From contig JAMPAO010000011.1 of NCBI GenBank assembly GCA_023667165.1, positions 1 through 43,767 of the forward strand: a DNA stretch of 43,767 nucleotides. Direction: 5' to 3'. This DNA is from Ruminococcus sp. GTDB taxonomy: Bacteria; Bacillota; Clostridia; Oscillospirales; Ruminococcaceae. Both the position numbers and the translations under genes were made by a program. The notes under the pieces are model-generated. The model saw only the letters and a list, made by a program, of their open reading frames with translations, was not told the DNA's origin and did no database searches. Shown piece after piece: positions 26,268 through 33,792 of this stretch; the first letter of the stretch is position 1, and the number at the start of each line of letters is the position of its first letter.

Positions 26268-27181
26268 TGAATAATAACAGCTTTGACCGTGATTACATAA
26301 ACAGCGTTGATTCATCCGCTCCCGACATGGATAAGCTCTGGGAAAGGATAGCCGGTTCCGAGGCTGACGGCGGGGATATCACCCCGTTCCTTGCTGCTGC
26401 CGAGGAATGCTGCAAACCGAATATCGTCCGCGGCGCAAATATATTCAGGATATTCGCTTCCGCAGCAGCCGTTTTTGCAGCCGTTTTCTGTATTTCTCTC
26501 GTTTTTCCCGCAAATAAAGCTAACGATATGGCAGGTTCGGAAAATACCGTCAATGAGCTTGCTTTTTCCGGCGCCGAAACCGAGGCGATGTTCGCCGCAG
26601 ATGTGAACACGGTAAAAGCCGTAAGCGGCTGGGATTATTCCGAAGAGGTTTCCGGAAGTCTAAGCTACGCAGGGCTTGAGCTTGCTTATACCGAAAGTCC
26701 CGCCTACAGCGGAGAACCTTTTCCCGATACGGACCGTGAATATTTCGTGGAGGATGATGTTCTTGCTCAAACGGATTATTTCCTTGACTGCCGCGTCGTT
26801 TCGTCACGTAATACGGTTACTCCGTCCTTTACCGTTGAGGTCATACACCTTATAGGCGGGGAAACAGCCGAGGTACCCGAGGAAATGCAGGTCTATTCCC
26901 GTTCTCCGTATAACCTTAAAACAGGCAGAGAATATCTTTTGCCCATAAAGCTGACGGCTGAGGGCGACCCCTATGTGACCTTTGACAGCGCTCCCCAGAT
27001 AGAATTTTCCGAAAACAGGGAGCTTATCTGCCACAACGGCTGGCAGACCCTTGCCAAAAACGGAAATTATATCGAATACCCTCAGACCTGCCCGGACGAT
27101 TATTTCTACGACCGCATGAATATAGCAGCGGAAGTTTCCCTTGACGCCCTTTTCGATAAATGGCGGGAGCTTCATGCATGA
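26267..27181 (+). CDS. Probable anti-sigma factor, single-pass membrane protein
   Basis: A 304-residue protein with a cytoplasmic N-terminus of about 57 residues, one transmembrane helix (about 58-81: IFRIFASAAAVFAAVFCISLVF) and an acidic extracellular domain of about 220 residues. Position, start overlap with the ECF sigma gene and topology make an anti-sigma role likely, but no zinc-binding ZAS motif (HxxxCxxC) is visible: the Cys pair is EECC at 47-49. The outer domain may sense a surface signal, possibly with the VWA lipoprotein that follows after 14 bp. Confidence 0.7.
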   Translation: MNNNSFDRDYINSVDSSAPDMDKLWERIAGSEADGGDITPFLAAAEECCKPNIVRGANIFRIFASAAAVFAAVFCISLVFPANKANDMAGSENTVNELAFSGAETEAMFAADVNTVKAVSGWDYSEEVSGSLSYAGLELAYTESPAYSGEPFPDTDREYFVEDDVLAQTDYFLDCRVVSSRNTVTPSFTVEVIHLIGGETAEVPEEMQVYSRSPYNLKTGREYLLPIKLTAEGDPYVTFDSAPQIEFSENRELICHNGWQTLAKNGNYIEYPQTCPDDYFYDRMNIAAEVSLDALFDKWRELHA

Positions 27182-27195
27182 AAGGATCTGATAAT

Positions 27196-28911
27196 ATGAA
27201 AAATAAACGTAATTTACTTAAAATGCTTTCCGCTCTTATTGCTCCCGCAATGCTGACAGCCTGCGGAAGCAGCGACAAAGCATCCGGTTCAGCCGAATAT
27301 TACGAGGCTCCTCGGGACTATGGAACGGTTGCGGTAAATTCATCACCTAATGATGGATATGAGATCAATGCGGATGACGAAGCGCCTGCCGCAACGCAGT
27401 CCATATTCCAGGGAATAAGTCCGGGCGAGGTCAATGAATCTCCCGTGCTCGAGGCATCTCCCGCGTTCGATGGAATGAGTCCGGCTGAAGTCAATGAATC
27501 TCCCGCCTATGACGAGGAATATAATTACATAGAAGAAAACGGCTATACCGCCGTATCTTCCGCACCTCTTTCCACCTTTTCCGCAGACGTTGACACCGCG
27601 TCCTATACCAACGTCCGCCGTATGATATACGACGGCAGCTATATCCCTCCCGACGCCGTTCGGCTGGAGGAGTTTATCAACTATTTTAACTATAACTACG
27701 ACGATCCCGCGGACAATGAGCCTTTCGCCGTTCACACGGAGCTGTCCGACTGTCCGTGGAACAGCGATACGCAGCTTTTCATGGCGGGAATAAATACAAA
27801 GAGCATAGATAACGTTCTTGAGGAGCGTCCTCCAATGAATTTGGTATTCCTGATCGACGTAAGCGGCTCTATGTACAGCGACGATAAGCTGCCCCTTGTG
27901 CAGAAATCGTTCTCCATGCTCACCGATAATCTGACCTCCGCCGACAGGATATCCATAGTGACCTATGCAGGCTCGGACGAGGTGGTTCTGGAGGGAGCGG
28001 ACGGCAATGACAGGGAAGAGATCCTCAACGCCGTCAACCGGCTTCAGGCAGGCGGCTCCACGGCGGGAGCGGCAGGTATTTCCACCGCCTATGACATAGC
28101 GGAAAAATATTTTATCGACGGGGGCAACAACAGGATAATTCTTGCCACAGACGGCGATCTGAACGTAGGCGTATCCTCCGAATCGGGACTTACCCGCCTT
28201 ATAGAGGAAAAGCGCGAAAAGGGAGTGTTCCTGTCCGTCCTCGGCTTCGGCACGGGAAATTACAAGGATAACCGCCTTGAAGCATTAGCCGATAACGGCA
28301 ACGGAAATTATTCCTATATAGACAGCGAGCGGGAGGCTCAGAGAGTGCTGGTGGACGAAATGAGCGGAACCCTGTTCACTGTGGCGAAGGACGTAAAATT
28401 TCAGCTTGAATTTAATCCCGCAAACGTAAAGGGTTATCGTCTTATAGGCTATGAAAACCGAAAAATGGCGGCGGAGGACTTTAACGACGATACCAAGGAC
28501 GCAGGCGAGATAGGCGCGGGACACAGCGTTACCGTACTCTATGAGATCGTTCCCGCAGACAGTTCCATGGAAATAGGGGAAAGCGCTCTGAAATATTCCG
28601 GCGAAACCTCTCCGATGCTTGAAAACGAGCTGCTTACGGTAAATATAAGGTACAAGGATCCCGACGGCAGCGAAAGCAGGCTGATAAGCGTTCCCGTGGA
28701 TAAGTCCCTTTATTCCCCGAAAATGTCCGAGAATATGACCCTTGCCTCATGCGCGGCACAGTTCGGTATGCTGCTTCGGGGCAGCCAATATATCGGAGAT
28801 GTGACATACAGCAGCGTAGCTTCTCAGATGTCCGCTTACGATTACTCCTCCGACGAATTTAAGGACGAGCTTCTTTACCTGATAAATACTGTGAAGAGGA
28901 GAGCGAATTAA
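27196..28911 (+). CDS. VWA-domain lipoprotein (YfbK-like)
   Basis: A 571-residue lipoprotein. The signal peptide ends in the lipobox LTAC, with Cys23 as lipidation site. Residues 60-115 are acidic and hold two copies of SP(G/A)EVNESP about 30 residues apart. The region at about 120-205 matches the YfbK-type N-terminal domain (FSADVDTASYTNVRRMI). A von Willebrand A domain follows with an intact MIDAS: D221-V-S223-G-S225 in FLIDVSGSMYSDD. The C-terminal part resembles DUF3520. The start at 27196 is fixed by AAAGGA eight bases before and the signal peptide. Its place behind an ECF sigma/anti-sigma pair suggests a surface-binding or stress-sensing function under that sigma factor (inference). Confidence 0.88.
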   Translation: MKNKRNLLKMLSALIAPAMLTACGSSDKASGSAEYYEAPRDYGTVAVNSSPNDGYEINADDEAPAATQSIFQGISPGEVNESPVLEASPAFDGMSPAEVNESPAYDEEYNYIEENGYTAVSSAPLSTFSADVDTASYTNVRRMIYDGSYIPPDAVRLEEFINYFNYNYDDPADNEPFAVHTELSDCPWNSDTQLFMAGINTKSIDNVLEERPPMNLVFLIDVSGSMYSDDKLPLVQKSFSMLTDNLTSADRISIVTYAGSDEVVLEGADGNDREEILNAVNRLQAGGSTAGAAGISTAYDIAEKYFIDGGNNRIILATDGDLNVGVSSESGLTRLIEEKREKGVFLSVLGFGTGNYKDNRLEALADNGNGNYSYIDSEREAQRVLVDEMSGTLFTVAKDVKFQLEFNPANVKGYRLIGYENRKMAAEDFNDDTKDAGEIGAGHSVTVLYEIVPADSSMEIGESALKYSGETSPMLENELLTVNIRYKDPDGSESRLISVPVDKSLYSPKMSENMTLASCAAQFGMLLRGSQYIGDVTYSSVASQMSAYDYSSDEFKDELLYLINTVKRRAN

Positions 28912-28948
28912 AATCGCTCCCGTATCCTGCGAAGGAGTTTCACGCCGT

Positions 28949-28990
28949 AAATGAGCCGCACGGAGAAATTTTCCGTGCGGCTCATTTAGT
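28949..28990. terminator. Bidirectional terminator
   Basis: A 16-bp perfect stem (28949-28964 with 28972-28987) with a 7-nt loop, AAA on one side and TTT on the other, sits between converging genes. It can end the VWA gene on the plus strand and the SGNH-like gene on the minus strand. Confidence 0.85.
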
Positions 28991-29009
28991 ATTATGTTAT
29001 CCGATGTAA

Positions 29010-29561
29010 TCAGATACCCGCAAACATTATATCGCTTATGGAAATTCGGTCGAGGATAAAGAATTTAAGCAGACCGAACGCCTTTACCTCGGGAGTTTCC
29101 GCCTCTGCTGCGGGACTTATGTCGGCATATTGGCATTTCATTCTGTCAGCCATTTTTTCAAGCTCTCTGTTGAGAAGCTCGCCCCTGCCGTCCTCGCATA
29201 CGCTCACAATAACGAGCTTGCAGCGTTTTGCGGAACGTCTGATTTTTTCTATGAGCTTTTCATACTCGCAGATGATATCCGATATCAGGCAGCCGTATTC
29301 CAGATCCGTTTCTCCCAGATTTATAAGCACCTTGCCCGGCAGCAGTTCCGAAACGCAGTCGTCTATTACCTCCAAAGCATCCGATACGGTAAGCTCCGGC
29401 AGGCTTCTGTTGTAAAGGTCGCAGTCGACGCCGAACGCCTGTTTCAGCTCGCATACGGGCATATTCTCGGCAAAGGTGGAGCCGAACAGCACTACTCCGT
29501 TTTTGCGTGCGATCCTGTTGAGCCTGCGGAAGCGGTTTTTTTCCTTTTCAAACTTTTTCAT
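29010..29561 (-). CDS. SGNH-hydrolase-like protein with degenerate motifs
   Basis: A 183-residue cytoplasmic protein. The order VVLFGSTFAE (near 23), NRSLPELTV (about 50) and LINLGETDLEYG (about 80-91) resembles blocks I, II and III of GDSL/SGNH esterases, but GDS is replaced by GST and GxND by GETD. No clear block V DxxH is visible near the C-terminus. It may therefore be an inactive or altered SGNH fold. GGGAGG lies eight bases before the ATG at 29561, which decides the start over the upstream frame. It is cotranscribed behind the PQ-loop protein. Confidence 0.6.
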   Translation of the reverse strand: MKKFEKEKNRFRRLNRIARKNGVVLFGSTFAENMPVCELKQAFGVDCDLYNRSLPELTVSDALEVIDDCVSELLPGKVLINLGETDLEYGCLISDIICEYEKLIEKIRRSAKRCKLVIVSVCEDGRGELLNRELEKMADRMKCQYADISPAAEAETPEVKAFGLLKFFILDRISISDIMFAGI

Positions 29562-29587
29562 AATAAATACCTCCCGTTTTGGATATT

Positions 29588-29950
29588 TCAAAAGCTGTGC
29601 GCTTGCTTGCGTACATGGCTGTGAGCGCCGGCCTTTTTTGCGCCCCTGTTATCCAGCGCCTTGTTTCTGAAATATATGATTATTCCCGCTGTGACCATAA
29701 GAATGTTTATCACATAGAAAAGCATTACGTACCAGTGCACCGTTTCATACCATGGCTGAGGAGCGTTTTCACGGATCAGCACCAGCTTGCCAGTCATTGC
29801 GAAAACATAGCCTATCCAGATGAACGAATAGAACAGCACGCTTGTGCCATGAGCCGTTCTTGATTTCCATGCCTTTACGATGTTCAGCGGCCATGAGATA
29901 CCGAAGCACACTACCATCATCATTTCCATAATACTTGCAAATGTTTCCAT
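29588..29950 (-). CDS. PQ-loop (SemiSWEET-like) small membrane protein
   Basis: A 120-residue protein with three hydrophobic helices. The segment FGISWPLNIVKAWKSRTAHGTSVLFY is the kind of PQ-loop signature seen in SemiSWEET and related transporters, with the Pro bend replaced by WPLN. SemiSWEETs carry sugars by dimerising, but the clostridial proteins of this subtype have no proven substrate. AAAAGGAG precedes the ATG. The tail after the third helix is basic and His-containing. It heads a two-gene minus operon with a good promoter. Confidence 0.75.
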   Translation of the reverse strand: METFASIMEMMMVVCFGISWPLNIVKAWKSRTAHGTSVLFYSFIWIGYVFAMTGKLVLIRENAPQPWYETVHWYVMLFYVINILMVTAGIIIYFRNKALDNRGAKKAGAHSHVRKQAHSF

Positions 29951-29987
29951 TATAAGTACAACTCCTTTTGGTTTTCTTTATGCTTAT

Positions 29988-30016
29988 ATTGTATATCGCA
30001 GCCGCGTTTTTGGCAA
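29988..30016 (-). promoter_or_regulatory. Sigma-A promoter for the PQ-loop/SGNH operon
   Basis: On the minus strand TTGCCA (30016-30011) and TACAAT (29993-29988) are separated by exactly 17 bp, ending 38 bp before the PQ-loop start codon. Confidence 0.7.
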
Positions 30017-30115
30017 GCATATGTAACTATTGAACTTATTTTGATTTTTTGCCGTTTTTTTTACTTACAAAAGTCCGGCATTTTCATTTTGGCTATTTTC
30101 AAAATCCCGCCGATA

Positions 30116-30124
30116 TGGTATAAT
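30116..30124 (+). promoter_or_regulatory. Extended -10 promoter for the two-component system
   Basis: TGGTATAAT gives a full extended -10, with TTTTCA as a weak -35 about 17 bp upstream (30096-30101). It lies about 110 bp before the kinase start. The bases just upstream read GCCGATAT, like a sigma-28 -10, but no TAAA lies 15 bp before it. Confidence 0.6.
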
Positions 30125-30234
30125 TAGAGCAAGGTACAAATTAAGAAGTACTTACCCGAATACTTTTCCCCGCCGGCCGGCATCCCTTAATGCTGTTAAT
30201 AATGCGATGAAAAACGCAATGAAAGGAAATGATC

Positions 30235-31866
30235 GTGATTTTTACAAAAGCCAAAACGCGCCCCATAAAAAAGATACAGCGGGAAATACTGCAAACGCTT
30301 ATCCTGCTTATGACCGTAATGACGGCGCTGATCGCGGTGATAAGCGTTCTGGTGAATGTTTACTCGGACAGGAACAGACTGGATCAAAATCTGGAAAACA
30401 TCGCAGCGGCGGTCGCAGCCTCGCAGGCGGTTCAAGAAAGCGTATCGGGCAATGTTCCCGATAATTCCGTTCTTGCGGCGTATCTGTCTTCACTGGAGGC
30501 TTCATTTTCAAATATAGACGTTATTTCCGTCATCGGAGCGGACGGTATAAGGAAATATCACACCAACAAAGAGCTTATCGGCACGGTATACGACGGAACA
30601 GCTCCCGATTTCGGAAAAAACGGCGGCAGCCTGTACGCAGCCGGCGATACCGGACCGTCGGGTCCGCAGCGCAGAGCGTATGCGGCGATCGTCGGCGAAA
30701 ACGGGGAATATGAGGGTTTCGTTCTTGCGGTAATGCTCAAGCAGAATATAAACAGGATAGTTATGTATACCGTGGCGGTTCATGCAGTCAGCGCGGCTGC
30801 TGTTATAATGGTGGCAGTGATCCTTTCAAAACGCCTTTCCGAGAAGATAAAAAAGCTGCTGCTGGGTTTTGAACCCGATATATTCAGCGCAATGTTTTCC
30901 GTAAGGGATAATATACTTGAATCCCTGGAAGAGGGTATACTTGCGGTGGGAGCGGACGAAAATATTATTTACGTCAACGGCGCGGCAAAGAAAATGCTCG
31001 GATTTTCGGAGGAAAAAAGCGGGAAATACGTGATAAGCGGCGTATCCGAGGAGCTTTCCCTTAAAAGCACCCTTTCGGAGGGGGAAAAATATTTCGGAAT
31101 TTCCCTGCACCCTCGGGGAGGCGCGGATATCCTTGCGGATCTTATGCCGGTAATGGAGCGCGAAAAGATCGCGGGAGCGCTTTGTATTCTCAGGGACAGA
31201 ACGGAGTACACAAAGCTGATGGAGGATCTTTCCGGCGTAAGGTTCATGGTGGAAAGCATGAGAGCCAACAATCATGACTTTATCAACAAGCTCCATGTTA
31301 TCTTAGGTCTTATACAGATGGGGGATACCGTCAAGGCAAGCGAATATATTACCAATATAACCGCTATTCAGCAAAAGGTTGTGAATAATATAGTCAAAAA
31401 TATAGAAGATCCGTCGGTGGCTGCTCTGCTCATAGGCAAATATGCAAGAGCGTCGGAGCTTAATATCAAATTTGCGCTTGAAAGCGGAAGCAGGCTGTTC
31501 CGAAGCGATATTATCCTGCCATCCGCCGATCTTGTGACGATTATAGGAAATCTTCTTGACAACGCCATGGATTCCGTAAATGAAAAGGCTTCACCGCCGA
31601 AAGAGCTTACCGTCGGGATATTTACAAGTCCCCATGCAATGATAATCAACGTTGACGATACGGGAATGGGAATTTCGGAAGAGGATATTGACAGTATATA
31701 TAAAAACGGCTTTTCCACCAAGGGCGAAAACCGCGGAACGGGACTTTATATAGTCCGAAGCATAGTAAATAAGTACAACGGTACTATCTCGGCGGAATCC
31801 GAGCGCGGAACCGGAACGTTGTTTACGGTAACGCTTACCGATGAAAGGAGCGGCTTAGATGTATGA
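30235..31866 (+). CDS. CitA/DpiB/DctS-family sensor histidine kinase
   Basis: A 543-residue membrane kinase: TM1 at about 18-40, an extracytoplasmic sensing domain of about 135 residues, TM2 (MYTVAVHAVSAAAVIMVAVILS), a PAS domain (about 220-310, containing VGADENIIYVNGAAKKMLGF) and a kinase core. The phospho-acceptor is His347 in NNHDFINKLHVI, a form specific to the CitA/DpiB/DcuS group that senses citrate or C4-dicarboxylates. The ATPase motifs NLLDNAMDS, DDTGMGI and GTGLYIV are intact. AAAGGA is seven bases before GTG at 30235 but one base before ATG at 30229, so I prefer GTG. Ligand unproven. Confidence 0.88.
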   Translation: MIFTKAKTRPIKKIQREILQTLILLMTVMTALIAVISVLVNVYSDRNRLDQNLENIAAAVAASQAVQESVSGNVPDNSVLAAYLSSLEASFSNIDVISVIGADGIRKYHTNKELIGTVYDGTAPDFGKNGGSLYAAGDTGPSGPQRRAYAAIVGENGEYEGFVLAVMLKQNINRIVMYTVAVHAVSAAAVIMVAVILSKRLSEKIKKLLLGFEPDIFSAMFSVRDNILESLEEGILAVGADENIIYVNGAAKKMLGFSEEKSGKYVISGVSEELSLKSTLSEGEKYFGISLHPRGGADILADLMPVMEREKIAGALCILRDRTEYTKLMEDLSGVRFMVESMRANNHDFINKLHVILGLIQMGDTVKASEYITNITAIQQKVVNNIVKNIEDPSVAALLIGKYARASELNIKFALESGSRLFRSDIILPSADLVTIIGNLLDNAMDSVNEKASPPKELTVGIFTSPHAMIINVDDTGMGISEEDIDSIYKNGFSTKGENRGTGLYIVRSIVNKYNGTISAESERGTGTLFTVTLTDERSGLDV

Positions 31867-32533
31867 GGTTTTGATCGTAGAGGACGATCCCATGGTCGCG
31901 CTTATAAACAGGCAGTATGTGGGTCAGGACGCTCATTTTCACGTATGCGGCGTGTGCAGGGACGGAGCCTCCGCTCTTGAATATCTTGAAAGCAATAAGG
32001 CGGATCTTGTCATTCTTGATATGTATATGCCCCGAACCGACGGACTTGCGCTGCTCAGACAGATAAGGGAAAAGCAGATCCCCGTTTCGGTGATAATGGT
32101 GACAGCCGCAAACGACAGCCATACGATCGAGGAGGCGCTCAGACTGGGGATAGTCGATTATCTTGTAAAACCCTTTGCGGCTCTGCGTTTTCAGCAGGCT
32201 CTCGATACGTTTCTCAAAAGACAGGACGCGTTCCGCGGTCTGTCCTCTCTGGATCAGCGGCGGATCGACGCGCTGATGAACGGCAAACCGGATACGGGCG
32301 GGGATCGGCTTCCCAAAGGGATACAGGACAAAACGCTTGAAACCGTATGCGGCTTTCTTTCCGGCAGCGGAAACGCCGAAATGACCGGTGAGGAGATAGC
32401 GGACAAAATAGGTCTGTCAAGGGTCACTGTAAGAAGATATATGAATTATCTTATTGAAAAGGGACTGATAACCGGACGTATGAACTACGAAACGGGCGGA
32501 AGACCGTGTATGCTTTACAGATGGAACGAATAA
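31859..32533 (+). CDS. DpiA/CitB-family response regulator
   Basis: A 224-residue regulator overlapping the kinase gene by 8 bp. The receiver domain has the acidic pair in VEDD (8-10), phospho-acceptor Asp54 in VILDMYMP and Lys104 in YLVKPF. The C-terminal domain has a helix-turn-helix (MTGEEIADKIGLSRVTVRRYMNYLIEKGLI) of the DpiA/DctR/CitB type. Such pairs usually control carboxylate uptake genes next door, but none is present here. The target may lie outside the window. Confidence 0.9.
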   Translation: MYEVLIVEDDPMVALINRQYVGQDAHFHVCGVCRDGASALEYLESNKADLVILDMYMPRTDGLALLRQIREKQIPVSVIMVTAANDSHTIEEALRLGIVDYLVKPFAALRFQQALDTFLKRQDAFRGLSSLDQRRIDALMNGKPDTGGDRLPKGIQDKTLETVCGFLSGSGNAEMTGEEIADKIGLSRVTVRRYMNYLIEKGLITGRMNYETGGRPCMLYRWNE

Positions 32534-32604
32534 TGGGAAATTTGTTTATATTGCACAATACTGTGATATCAAAATAGTATAAACAGACATTTTTTTAGAA
32601 ATGC

Positions 32605-32631
32605 TAAAGAATTCGGGACGTTTGCCGATAT
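32605..32631 (+). promoter_or_regulatory. Sigma-28 (FliA/SigD) flagellar promoter
   Basis: TAAA (32605-32608), a spacer of exactly 15 bp and GCCGATAT (32624-32631) match the flagellar sigma-28 consensus. The transcript would start near 32638 and give a leader of about 100 bases before the gene at 32736. Confidence 0.85.
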
Positions 32632-32735
32632 ATATTTAAAGGAAATGCCGATCAGTGCAAAGCATAAAATTGACCTCGCGGCTTGCGAAAAGGGTTAAGC
32701 TTTGCTTTTTAACGAATAACGAAAGGCGTGATAAT

Positions 32736-33623
32736 ATGAATATTTCAAGTATGAACGGTGCGGAATTATTCAGAACGCTCACCGGAAAAGAGGCGCGGAA
32801 GCCTGTATTGGATGTGCTGAAGGACGCTCAGGCAGCTAAGCGATCCGAAAGCGCGGAGGGCGGCAGATCTGACCGCGACGTATTTGTTTGCTCATCAAAA
32901 AATGTTGTTCCCGAAACGGACAGTTTCGAACGCCTTATGGAATATGACAACGACTTGAATTTCCGAATTGCCGGGGGCATGACAAAGGAGCAGCTTGCGA
33001 CCCATTTCGGAGATATGGGAAAGCGGCTTGACGAGGCATATGCCAACGGAAAATTTACCGAAGCCGAGTATAACGAACTTAACGCGGGGCTGCTGGAAAG
33101 CTACGACAAAGCCATAACAAGGTGCGAGCTTAAAGCCGCGTCCTACGAGGTATACAAGGAAAACGCGCGTGCAAGGCAGGCGCAGTCGGCAGGAGATCTG
33201 ACGGCTATCCGCCGAAACAAGACAAATATCGAAAGGATACTGGAGGCAATGGGCGTTCAGACCAAGGACAGCGGAACATTAACCGAAGAAGAAGCCGAGA
33301 GACTGCGCCGAATTTTGATGGCAATGGAAAAAGCAGCCGAGGAAAGAGAGGAAGAGGAGGAAACAGGCTCCGCCGATAATGATCCCGATAATTCCGAGGA
33401 AGAAGACTTCAGCGTCCGCATAAAGAAAAAGGCGGAGCAGCTCAGACGTCAGGAGGAGGAATTTGTCGCCAAGTACTGCCGCACCGACAGAGCGGAAATG
33501 CTGAAAATGCTTGATACCGTCCGGCGCGGAGGCGAGCTTTCGGGCGGAAGAGATAACAGCTACGGCACCCTTAAAACGGAAACGTGGTTTACGGACGGGT
33601 ATGTCGCGAAGCCTTATTATTGA
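32736..33623 (+). CDS. Unrecognised protein of the flagellar (sigma-28) regulon
   Basis: A 295-residue soluble, acidic protein without signal peptide or membrane helix. I do not recognise a family. The N-terminus (MNISSMNGAELFR) is polar and probably unstructured, as in flagellar export substrates. Residues about 75-150 look helical, about 190-220 and 230-270 predict coiled coil with Glu/Arg-rich runs, and the C-terminus (GRDNSYGTLKTETWF) is polar and aromatic. GAAAGG before 32736 decides the start over the upstream in-frame ATG at 32655. The gene has a perfect sigma-28 promoter and faces the flagellin gene, so an exported flagellar accessory, chaperone or cap-like protein is possible (inference). 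Confidence 0.75.
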   Translation: MNISSMNGAELFRTLTGKEARKPVLDVLKDAQAAKRSESAEGGRSDRDVFVCSSKNVVPETDSFERLMEYDNDLNFRIAGGMTKEQLATHFGDMGKRLDEAYANGKFTEAEYNELNAGLLESYDKAITRCELKAASYEVYKENARARQAQSAGDLTAIRRNKTNIERILEAMGVQTKDSGTLTEEEAERLRRILMAMEKAAEEREEEEETGSADNDPDNSEEEDFSVRIKKKAEQLRRQEEEFVAKYCRTDRAEMLKMLDTVRRGGELSGGRDNSYGTLKTETWFTDGYVAKPYY

Positions 33624-33646
33624 TAAAAAAGCCAAAGAACGGGAAC

Positions 33647-33684
33647 TTTACCCCTGCGCCGCCTATACGGTGAGCAGGGGTAAA
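33647..33684 (+). terminator. Terminator hairpin after the sigma-28-regulated gene
   Basis: An 11-bp perfect stem (TTTACCCCTGC at 33647-33657 with its complement at 33674-33684), a 16-nt loop and a following T-rich stretch (TTTGTTATT). Confidence 0.6.
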
Positions 33685-33754
33685 TTTGTTATTGCGGCGA
33701 GCTCCGCTCCCGTGCCGTGACCCGTTTTATTGCTGCAAAAGTTGAATTTGCCGC

Positions 33755-33784
33755 AATTTTCATTCGTTTCCCCTTTATTTTCCG
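33755..33784. repeat. Direct repeat, left copy, flanking the flagellin-XRE segment
   Basis: This 30-bp sequence (starting AATTTTCATTCGTTTC) recurs at 36747-36778 in the same orientation. The two copies differ only by one extra C in the C run and one extra T in the T run of the right copy. The left copy lies 8 bp beyond the flagellin stop codon. Similarity stops abruptly at both ends. Confidence 0.8.
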
Positions 33785-33792
33785 CTCCGGTT

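Noticed and set aside
30109..30116. GCCGATAT before the histidine kinase as a sigma-28 -10
   Set aside because: The -35 position reads TGGC, not TAAA; the overlapping extended -10 (TGGTATAAT) explains the promoter better.
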